From contig NZ_CP016172.1 in NCBI RefSeq assembly GCF_001676725.1, forward strand, positions 3,038,001 through 3,102,000: DNA of 64,000 nt, read 5' to 3'. The number at the start of each line of letters is the position of its first letter. Position 1 is the first letter of the stretch. Under the pieces are notes generated by a model that was given only the letters and a program-made list of their open reading frames with translations, ran no database searches and had not been told where the DNA came from. Shown here piece after piece: positions 26,232-33,623 of this stretch. A program made the translations under genes and the position numbers. Source of the stretch: Bordetella flabilis. Its GTDB lineage: Bacteria; Pseudomonadota; Gammaproteobacteria; Burkholderiales; Burkholderiaceae_B.

Positions 26232-27574
26232 CAGTGCGTCCTCTCGGTTGGAGAATGGGGAATTTCGATACGGACCCTCAGCCCGGCGGGGCTGCCGGCA
26301 TGGGCATCGGACAAGGCGATCCGGCCCTGCCAGCGGTTGACGATGGTGGCGACGATGGAAAGGCCCAGGCCGGAACCGCTTTGCCGGCTGCCGACGATCC
26401 GGTAGAAGCGGTCGAATACACGGTGCCGTTCGTCCTGCGGAATCCCGGGCCCATTGTCCTCGACTTCCAGGCTTACGGCTTCCGGCGCGCGGCGCAGCCG
26501 TAGATCGACACGGCCGCCTTCCGGGGTATAGCGGATGGCGTTATCCAGCACGTTGCGCACGACCGTGGCCAGGTCGACCGGCGTCGTGGCGATCCGTACT
26601 CCGTCCTCCACCTCCACACCCAGGTCGGTGGACCGGGAGAGCGCCAGCGGAAGCAGGTCCTCGACCACGCGCGATATCACCGGCTTCGCGTCGATGGCTT
26701 GCACGGGATGCCCCGCCGCGTCCTGGGAGCGCGCCAGGGACAGCAGTTGCTCGGCCAGTGCGATGGTGCGCCGCAGGCCGCCCCGAAGCTGTTCCAGGCG
26801 CACGGCGGCATCCCCCGGCAATTGTGCGGCAGAGACATTGTCCAATTGCACCGACATCGCCGTCAGCGGCGAACGTAGCTCGTGTGCAGCATCGGCCACG
26901 AAGCGGCGCTGCATTTCCATGGACTCCCGCACCCGGCCCAGCAGGCCATTGATCGACACCACGAAGGGGCGGATCTCGCGCGGCACCTGGGTAGCGTCGA
27001 GCGGACGCAGATCGTGGTGTATGCGCGCATCGATGCCGCGCGCCAGGCGCGAAACGGGCAGCAGCCCGCGCCGCACCATCAGGGTGATCGTGGCGATCAG
27101 CACGGGAATCAGGATGATGAACGGCACCAGGGTACGCCAGCCGCTGCCGCGCGCCAGCTCATCGCGGGCGGCGGTGCGCTGGCCGACAGCCAGGCGATCG
27201 CCCGACTGCAGCGCCACGACATAGAAGCGCCAGGGTACGTCGTTCACCGTCAGCGTCAGGAAACCGTCGGGCAGATTCTCCGGCAGGTCCAGGCTCCCGG
27301 GCCACGCGGCCGTGCGCGGCTGCGTCCGGTCCAGGACCTGGATGACGACCGCCCGCTTGCGCGCCTCGTGGCCTTCGTTGGGCCGCATGGCGGGAGAAAC
27401 CGGGACGAGCGCGTTCTGGTCCACCAGCGCGGCGATCTGCCGGAGCTGGGCATCCTGGTATTCGTTGGCCTCGTGGATGGCGGCGAAGAAGGAATATCCT
27501 CCCGCCAGCACCGCCACAATGGCGACGATCGCCGCCAGCCAGCAGCACAGATAGACCTGCAGCGAACACTTCAT
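26231..27574 (-). CDS. Sensor histidine kinase, QseC/PmrB-like
   Basis: Inner-membrane sensor of 447 residues. Membrane helices at about 8-30 and 148-167 flank a periplasmic sensor of some 115 residues; a HAMP-like segment follows, then the H-box DAAHELRSPLTAM (His231), N-box DNAIRYT (about 344-350), DNGPGIP (373-379) and GSGLGLS (400-406). The ATG at 27574 overlaps the response-regulator stop as ATGA; an ATG 21 bases earlier is less likely. It phosphorylates the upstream-encoded regulator. The periplasmic part has no acidic ExxE iron motif that I can see, so the signal is open. Confidence 0.92.
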   Translation of the reverse strand: MKCSLQVYLCCWLAAIVAIVAVLAGGYSFFAAIHEANEYQDAQLRQIAALVDQNALVPVSPAMRPNEGHEARKRAVVIQVLDRTQPRTAAWPGSLDLPENLPDGFLTLTVNDVPWRFYVVALQSGDRLAVGQRTAARDELARGSGWRTLVPFIILIPVLIATITLMVRRGLLPVSRLARGIDARIHHDLRPLDATQVPREIRPFVVSINGLLGRVRESMEMQRRFVADAAHELRSPLTAMSVQLDNVSAAQLPGDAAVRLEQLRGGLRRTIALAEQLLSLARSQDAAGHPVQAIDAKPVISRVVEDLLPLALSRSTDLGVEVEDGVRIATTPVDLATVVRNVLDNAIRYTPEGGRVDLRLRRAPEAVSLEVEDNGPGIPQDERHRVFDRFYRIVGSRQSGSGLGLSIVATIVNRWQGRIALSDAHAGSPAGLRVRIEIPHSPTERTH

Positions 27575-28233
27575 CGCGCGGTCGCAACGCTCCATCCCAG
27601 CCCCCTGACATTGCGTATGGATTCGCTGCCCAGCTTGCGCCGCAGGCCGTGGATGAGGTACTCGACCGCGTTGCTTTCGACCTGCTCGTTCCAGCCATAG
27701 ACGCGCTCTTCCAGCTCATGCCGCGACAGGATGGCTCCAGGGCGCAGCATCAGGGTCTGCAGCAGTGCGAATTCCTTGGCCGTCAGCCGCGCCTCCAGGC
27801 CGTCGACGGTAACCACGCGGCGCACCAGATCCAGGTTGATACGGCCGTTGGTCAGCACGGGCATCGGGCTGCCGGCGTGGCGCCTCACGACGGCTCGCAT
27901 GCGCGCCAGCAGTTCCGCCGTTTCGAACGGCTTGGCGATGTAGTCGTCCGCCCCCATGTCCAGGCCGGCGACGCGGTCGGCAAGCGCGTCGCGCGCGGTA
28001 ATGACGACCACGGGCAGCGTGTCGCCGCGGTTTCGCAGGGCCGCCAGCACGCCCAGGCCATCGCGCCCGGGCAGCCCCAGATCGAGCAGCATGAAATCAT
28101 AGTCGTGCGTGGCCGCGGCCAGGAGCGCCGACTCTCCATCGGCCACATGGTCTACGGCGTATGCCGCATCGCGCAGCGCGATCTGGACGGCCGAGGCGAT
28201 CATCGGATCGTCTTCCACCAGCAGGACTCTCAT
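27571..28233 (-). CDS. OmpR-family response regulator, QseB/PmrA-like
   Basis: Response regulator of 220 residues. The receiver domain has the acidic pocket (VEDD at 7-10), phospho-acceptor Asp51 in LLDLGLPGRDG, Thr79 and Lys101 (AKPFETAELLARM). A winged-helix DNA-binding domain follows (LTAKEFALLQTLM, then SRHELEERVYGW and RRKLG). It is the first gene of an operon with the kinase and a methyltransferase. CTTAG direct repeats upstream are a likely autoregulatory box. Confidence 0.95.
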   Translation of the reverse strand: MRVLLVEDDPMIASAVQIALRDAAYAVDHVADGESALLAAATHDYDFMLLDLGLPGRDGLGVLAALRNRGDTLPVVVITARDALADRVAGLDMGADDYIAKPFETAELLARMRAVVRRHAGSPMPVLTNGRINLDLVRRVVTVDGLEARLTAKEFALLQTLMLRPGAILSRHELEERVYGWNEQVESNAVEYLIHGLRRKLGSESIRNVRGLGWSVATAR

Positions 28234-28273
28234 GAAGGGGAATCTCCCGTTCCGTGAAAAATGCAGCCGCCAG

Positions 28274-28303
28274 CTTAGCGCCGATTACTTAGCATTGACT
28301 TAG
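28274..28303. promoter_or_regulatory. CTTAG direct repeats, likely response-regulator box
   Basis: Three CTTAG copies start at 28274, 28288 and 28299. The last two are part of ACTTAG-N5-ACTTAG, an 11-base period like PmrA/QseB-type boxes. It lies 40-70 bases upstream of the response-regulator ATG and in the divergent promoter region shared with the ABC transporter, so both units could respond. Confidence 0.5.
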
Positions 28304-28459
28304 GAAGTTGCCACGCATCTGGTTGCATCGCGTTGCAGCTATGCCCCGGCGCCGGATCGGTCCGTCGCCCCGTTGATGGGCCGTATCAGAATTTATGATT
28401 GGACGCCCGATCGGGCACCGGTTTACCGTGCCGCTACAACACACGAAGAGGAGACAAAG

Positions 28460-29794
28460 ATGCCGAAATTCCGTCGTCTCACGGCCGCGCTGGCGCTCGG
28501 CCTGGTCGTGCCGCTGGCCGGTGGCGTCGTCCAGGCGGGCACCGTCACGGTGATCACGTCTTTTCCGAAGGATTTGACGCAGGCCTACAAGACCGCCTTC
28601 GAGAAGGCCCATCCCGGCATTACGCTGGAGATCCTCAACAAGAACACTGTCGCCGGCCTGGCCTTTGTACGCGAAACCCCGGCGGGCCAGCGGCCCGACA
28701 TCTTCTGGGCCAGCGCGCCGGACGCCTTCGAAGTTCTGCACCGTGACAAGCTGCTGGCCACCGCCAAGGACGTCGCCAATCCGAAGGTGCCGGACAAGAT
28801 CGGCAGCTTTCCCATCAATGACCCGGGCGGCATGTATTACGGCCAGGCGCTGGCGGGCTACGGCATCATGTACAACACGCGCTACATCAAGGCGCACAAG
28901 CTGGCGCCGCCGACGCAATGGACGGACCTGCTGGCGCCCGACTGGTTCGGCCATGTCGGCATCACCTCCCCGTCGCGGTCCGGCACCATGCACCTGACGG
29001 TGGAAACCGTGCTGCAGGGCGAAGGCTGGGACCGCGGCTGGCACACGCTGCTTCGCATGGCGGGCAATAGCAGCGCGGTGACGGAACGTTCCTTCGGCGT
29101 CCCGGATGGCGTCAACAACGGGCAATTCGGCGCCGGACCGGTGATCGACTTCTTCGGCCTGTCCAGCAAGTTCTCCAAGTTTCCGGTGGACTTTGTCTAC
29201 CCCACCGAGACGGCGATCGTGCCGGCCAATATCGCGCTGATCGAAGGCGCGAAGAACCCCGCCGAAGCCAAGACGTTCATCCAGTTCGCGCTGGGAACCG
29301 CGGGCCAGGAGATCCTGCTGGAACCCAAGATCTCGCGCCTGCCGGTGCTGCCGTACAGCGAGCTCAAGGGCAAGATCCCGCCCGGCTACCCTGACCCGCT
29401 GGAACTCGCCAAGCGCAGCACCGTGCATTTCGACGTGGACCTGTCCCAGCAGCGCTACTACCTGGTGCAGTCCCTGTTCGACCAGACCATCACGTTCAGG
29501 CTTAAGGAACTGCAGCAGGCCACGAAGGCCATCTACGACGCCGAACGCAAGCTGGGCGACAAGGCCAAGGCCGGCAAGCCGGCGGAACTGCTGGCCCAGG
29601 CGCGCAAACTGGCCTGGGCACCGCTGGTAACGTCGCAGCAAAGCGCCGATGCGACGTTCCTGAAGCTGTTCGCGGGCGACAAGCGCGACAGCGCGGTCAA
29701 CCAGAAGATCACGCAGCTCGAAGGCGAATGGAACGGCAAGGCGCGCGCCAACTATGAAGAAGCGGTAAGGCTGGCGCAGCAGGCGGCGCAATAG
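28460..29794 (+). CDS. ABC transporter substrate-binding protein, Fe(III)-type
   Basis: Periplasmic binding protein of 444 residues. A Sec signal peptide ends at VQA near residue 25 and the mature part opens GTVTVITSFPKDLTQAY. The segment VAGLAFVRETPAGQRPDIFW and the later NIALIEGAKNPAEAKTFIQF match the FbpA/PotD-like class used for ferric iron, phosphonate or other anions. The C-terminal 100 residues form a helical extension longer than in FbpA. GAGGAGACAAAG precedes the ATG. First gene of an ABC operon. Confidence 0.87.
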   Translation: MPKFRRLTAALALGLVVPLAGGVVQAGTVTVITSFPKDLTQAYKTAFEKAHPGITLEILNKNTVAGLAFVRETPAGQRPDIFWASAPDAFEVLHRDKLLATAKDVANPKVPDKIGSFPINDPGGMYYGQALAGYGIMYNTRYIKAHKLAPPTQWTDLLAPDWFGHVGITSPSRSGTMHLTVETVLQGEGWDRGWHTLLRMAGNSSAVTERSFGVPDGVNNGQFGAGPVIDFFGLSSKFSKFPVDFVYPTETAIVPANIALIEGAKNPAEAKTFIQFALGTAGQEILLEPKISRLPVLPYSELKGKIPPGYPDPLELAKRSTVHFDVDLSQQRYYLVQSLFDQTITFRLKELQQATKAIYDAERKLGDKAKAGKPAELLAQARKLAWAPLVTSQQSADATFLKLFAGDKRDSAVNQKITQLEGEWNGKARANYEEAVRLAQQAAQ

Positions 29795-29813
29795 CGGTTT
29801 TCCGGAGCATCAC

Positions 29814-31565
29814 GTGTCCCACACATTCGCCTGGAGCAAAGGCCCGGCGGCGGTGGCGCTGTGCGTCATCGCTTTCCTGGCCGCCTTCCTGATCGTACCG
29901 GTGGCCACCGTCTTCCACGCGGCCTTCGTCAACGCCGACGGCAGCTTCACCGCCGGCCATTTCGGCGCATTCTTCAACCAGCCGCTTATGCGGGAGGCCT
30001 TCTACAACAGCCTTTACGTCGCGGTGTGGTCCACGATCATCGCTTCCCTGCTGGCGGTGCCGCTGGCGTACTTCACGGTGCGCTTCGAGTTCCGTGGCGC
30101 CTTGCTGATCCAGACGCTGGGTATTCTGCCCCTGATCATGCCGCCCTTCGTGGGCGCGGTGGCCATGCAACTGATCTTCGGCCGGTCGGGCAGCGTCAAC
30201 CTGCTATTGGGAGAATGGTTCGACATCAATCTTCCCCTGATGGAAGGCCTGAACAGCGTCATCTTCGTGGAGTCGCTGCATTACTTTCCGTTCATCCTGA
30301 TGAACCTGGTCGTCGCGCTGCGCAATATCGACGGCGCCATGGAGGAAGCGGCGTTCAACCTGGGGGCGCGTGGCTTCAGGCTGTTCCGGCGGGTGATTTT
30401 CCCGCTGGCCCTGCCCGGCTATGTCGCCGGCGCGTCGCTGGTGTTCGTCAAGGTCTTCGACGACCTGGGCACGCCGCTGGTGCTGGGCACGACCAATATG
30501 CTGGCGCCCCAGGCCTATTTGCGCATCACCCAGGTCGGCCTGGAGGATCCGCTCGGCTACGTCATCAGCGTCATCATCATCGCCTTCTCCATCGCCTCGC
30601 TGTGGTTGTCCGCGCGCGTCCTGAAGGGCAAGGACTACTCCACCCTGCAGAAAGGCGGCACGGGCATCCAAAGGCGTCGGCTGCGCCACGGAGAAGCGGT
30701 GCTCGCCTATGGCTGGATCATCCTGGTCCTGCTGCTGGTCCTGTCGCCGCACATCGGCGTACTGCTGCTTTCATTCGCCAGCGTCTGGAGCTTCGCCCCC
30801 CTGCCGGATGGCTACACCCTGGCGCACTACGCCACGGTGTTCCAGGACTCGGGCGGCATGATCGCCAACACCCTGCTCTATTGCGGCCTGGCCGCGGGCG
30901 TGGATGTCATCCTGGGCACCGCCATCGCGTACCTGATGCTACGCACGCGCCTGCCGGGCCGGCAATGGCTGGACTGGCTTGCTTCCGCCGCCCTGGCGGT
31001 GCCGGGCATCGTGCTGGCCATCGGGCTGCTGCGCACCTTCCGCAATGTCGAGATCCCGCTGGCGGCCGCCACGTTGACCTCGTCCTGGGTCATCATCATG
31101 ATCGCGTATTCCGTACGACGCCTGCCCTATGCCGTAAGGTCCTGCGTGGCGGCGCTGCAGCAGATCAACGTGTCGCTGGAAGAGGCGGCGCAATGCCTGG
31201 GGGCCAACCGCTGGCGGACGCTGCGCCGCGTCGTCGTGCCGCTGATGGCGGGCGGCATGCTGGCGGGCTTCGTCACCAGCTTCATCACCGCGGCGGTCGA
31301 ATTGTCCGCGACCATCATGCTGGTGACGCGAGAGAGCCAGGCGCCCATGAGCTACGGCATCTATCTATATATGCAAAGCGCCTCGGGCCGCGGGCCGGGT
31401 GCCGCCATGGGGGTGCTGGCGGTCATCGCGGTGGCGATCGGCACCTACGCCAGCCACCTGCTGGTCGCCCGCGCGGGCACACGCCAAGGCCCCGCCCGCA
31501 TGGATGAAACCCTGGCGCTGGACCCCCAAAGCGCCACCACGGCGCGGCCCCTGGAGACGACATGA
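29814..31565 (+). CDS. ABC transporter permease, two-domain FbpB/SfuB-like
   Basis: Inner-membrane permease of 583 residues with two permease domains fused in one chain. Each half carries an EAA loop (MEEAAFNLGARGFRLFRR near 177 and LEEAAQCLGANRWRTLRR near 455), as in ferric-iron FbpB/SfuB-type proteins. The start is a GTG at 29814 after GGAG. It follows the binding protein by 19 bases and overlaps the ATPase as ATGA. A single polypeptide would make the whole pore. Confidence 0.9.
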   Translation: MSHTFAWSKGPAAVALCVIAFLAAFLIVPVATVFHAAFVNADGSFTAGHFGAFFNQPLMREAFYNSLYVAVWSTIIASLLAVPLAYFTVRFEFRGALLIQTLGILPLIMPPFVGAVAMQLIFGRSGSVNLLLGEWFDINLPLMEGLNSVIFVESLHYFPFILMNLVVALRNIDGAMEEAAFNLGARGFRLFRRVIFPLALPGYVAGASLVFVKVFDDLGTPLVLGTTNMLAPQAYLRITQVGLEDPLGYVISVIIIAFSIASLWLSARVLKGKDYSTLQKGGTGIQRRRLRHGEAVLAYGWIILVLLLVLSPHIGVLLLSFASVWSFAPLPDGYTLAHYATVFQDSGGMIANTLLYCGLAAGVDVILGTAIAYLMLRTRLPGRQWLDWLASAALAVPGIVLAIGLLRTFRNVEIPLAAATLTSSWVIIMIAYSVRRLPYAVRSCVAALQQINVSLEEAAQCLGANRWRTLRRVVVPLMAGGMLAGFVTSFITAAVELSATIMLVTRESQAPMSYGIYLYMQSASGRGPGAAMGVLAVIAVAIGTYASHLLVARAGTRQGPARMDETLALDPQSATTARPLETT

Positions 31566-32647
31566 AGAAAGTCAGTGTGGAATGCCGCGGGATCTGCCTG
31601 TCCTATGGCCGGACCGAGGTGCTCAAGGAACTGAACCTGCATATCGAACCTGGCGAATTCTTCGCGCTGCTGGGGCCGTCCGGCTCGGGCAAATCGACGC
31701 TGCTGCGGCTCATCGCGGGGTTCAACCAGCATTCGCGCGGCCAGCTGCTGGTGGATGGCCAGGACATGACCGGGGTGCCGCCGTGGCGGCGCAATATCGG
31801 CATGGTGTTCCAGAACTACGCGCTGTGGCCGCACATGACGGTGCGCGAGAACGTGTCCTTCGGCCTGATCGAACGCAAGGTGCCGCGCGCGGAGATCCGC
31901 GAGCGCACCGACGCGGCGCTGGCCCTGGTCGGCCTGTCGCAATACGCCGCGCGCCGTCCGAACGAGCTGTCTGGGGGCCAGCAGCAGCGCGTCGCGCTGG
32001 CCCGCACCATTGTCATCGAACCCCAGGTACTGCTGCTGGACGAGCCCCTGTCCAACCTGGACAGGAAGCTGCGGGTGCAGATGCGGCGCGAACTGCTCAG
32101 CCTGCAGCGCCGCCTGGGCATCACCACCATATTCGTGACCCATGACCAGGAAGAAGCCATGACGACGGCCGACCGCATGGCGGTGCTGGACCACGGCGTC
32201 CTGCAGCAGATCGGCGCGCCGCATACCTTGTTCGACTTTCCGGTCAACAGTTTCGTCGCCAACTTCGTCGGCACGATGAACGTGCTGGAAGGCAAGGTAA
32301 AGGAGCGCACCAGCCATAGCGTGACGCTGGCGGTCGACGGCGTGGGCGATCTGCAGCTCGCGATCCATGGGGAAGTCCCCGCCGGCGCGCGGCTGGCGGC
32401 CAGCTTCAGGCCCCACGTGGTGCAGATCGATATGGCCGGCGGCAATACCGACGCACGGTATGTCTGGCTGCCCGGCGTGGTGCAGGCCAGCGAGTTCCAG
32501 GGCGAGTTCACGCGCTACCAGGTGCAGGTGGGCGAACGCACGATTACGGCCGACCAGTCCCACCTGGCCGGTTTGTCCATCTTCCAGGTGGGCGCGCCGG
32601 TTGCCGTGGGTGTGGCCCCCAGCCAGATCCGCCTGCTGGCCGCCTGA
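31562..32647 (+). CDS. ABC transporter ATPase, FbpC/PotA-like
   Basis: ATPase of 361 residues. Walker A GPSGSGKST, signature LSGGQQQRVALAR, Walker B VLLLDEPLSNLD and the switch histidine (FVTHDQEEAM) are intact. The C-terminal quarter is a TOBE-like regulatory domain ending VAPSQIRLLAA. It completes the binding-protein/permease/ATPase set. Substrate could be Fe3+, a polyamine or an organophosphonate; context does not decide. Confidence 0.92.
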   Translation: MKKVSVECRGICLSYGRTEVLKELNLHIEPGEFFALLGPSGSGKSTLLRLIAGFNQHSRGQLLVDGQDMTGVPPWRRNIGMVFQNYALWPHMTVRENVSFGLIERKVPRAEIRERTDAALALVGLSQYAARRPNELSGGQQQRVALARTIVIEPQVLLLDEPLSNLDRKLRVQMRRELLSLQRRLGITTIFVTHDQEEAMTTADRMAVLDHGVLQQIGAPHTLFDFPVNSFVANFVGTMNVLEGKVKERTSHSVTLAVDGVGDLQLAIHGEVPAGARLAASFRPHVVQIDMAGGNTDARYVWLPGVVQASEFQGEFTRYQVQVGERTITADQSHLAGLSIFQVGAPVAVGVAPSQIRLLAA

Positions 32648-32683
32648 GCGCCGCGGCCCGCCCCGAGGAACCGCTGCCGCCGA

Positions 32684-33577
32684 ATGGAGATCTACCAAAT
32701 ACGCGCCTTCGTGAAAGTCGCGCGCCTGGGCAACCTGACCCGCGCCGCCGAGGCGCTGTCCCTGACGCAGCCTGCCGTGACGGGCCAGATCAAGGCCCTG
32801 GAGCAGAGCCTGGGCGTCGCGCTGTTCGAGCGCAACGGCGGACGTTTGACGCTGGCGAAAGCCGGCGAAGCGCTGCTGCCCACGGCGGAGGCGCTGCTGG
32901 CGCTGGGCAATCAACTGAAATCGGAAGCGCAGGGATTGCAGGGCGAGCTGCACGGCGTGCTGGACCTGGGCATACCGAGCGAACGGCCGGACTTCCTGCG
33001 GTTGGGGGAGCTGGCCGCCGTGGTCACGCAGCGCTTGCCCCTGATCGAATTGAAGACGCACGTACTGCCCGCCACGCAACTGACGGAACAGGTCACCACC
33101 GGCCGCCTGGCCGCGGCGCTGGTGGTGGCGACGCGGCCGCCGCTGGGGCTGCAATGGATGCCCCTGCGCAGCGTGCAGTACCGCATCGCGCTTCCGCACG
33201 CACAGGCGGATGCGGTCAGGCACGGCGGCTGGCGCGAATTGGCGCAACTACCGTGGCTGGACGGCCCCGCGGGCAGCCATGCCCATCTGCTGCTGCGCGA
33301 CATGTTCGAACGCCACGGACTGGCCCCGCGCGTGGCCATGCAGAACGACGACCACGCGAACCTGGATGCGCTGGTGCGCGCCGGCGCCGGTTGCGCGCTG
33401 CTGCGCGAAGAAATCGCCATGGCGGGCGCCGCCGCCAACGATTTCGTCGTCTGGGGCACCGCCCGTGCCGACGCGACGCTGGGTTTTGTCCTGGCGCCCG
33501 ACCGGGCCGGCGAGCCCCTGCTCGTGGCCCTGGAGTCGGTCATGCAGAAAATCTGGCTGCGCGGGGCATTGGCCTAG
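32684..33577 (+). CDS. LysR-family transcriptional regulator
   Basis: Regulator of 297 residues. The winged helix-turn-helix (GNLTRAAEALSLTQPAVTGQIKALEQSLG, shown in halves: NLTRAAEALSLTQPAV and GQIKALEQSLG) is standard and a periplasmic-binding-like effector domain follows. It lies 36 bases after the ABC ATPase on the same strand, so it may be cotranscribed. The effector is unknown. Confidence 0.93.
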   Translation: MEIYQIRAFVKVARLGNLTRAAEALSLTQPAVTGQIKALEQSLGVALFERNGGRLTLAKAGEALLPTAEALLALGNQLKSEAQGLQGELHGVLDLGIPSERPDFLRLGELAAVVTQRLPLIELKTHVLPATQLTEQVTTGRLAAALVVATRPPLGLQWMPLRSVQYRIALPHAQADAVRHGGWRELAQLPWLDGPAGSHAHLLLRDMFERHGLAPRVAMQNDDHANLDALVRAGAGCALLREEIAMAGAAANDFVVWGTARADATLGFVLAPDRAGEPLLVALESVMQKIWLRGALA

Positions 33578-33623
33578 CCCGGTGGCCGCCGGGCAGACCG
33601 CGGCCGCTGAGCGGCCGCTCAGC
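33577..33623. terminator. Stem-loops between convergent genes
   Basis: A GCCCGG/CCGGGC stem (33577-33582 with 33589-33594) is followed by a perfect 18-base palindrome GCTGAGCGGCCGCTCAGC (33606-33623) that overlaps the stop of the convergent gene. Together they likely terminate transcription from both sides. Confidence 0.5.
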
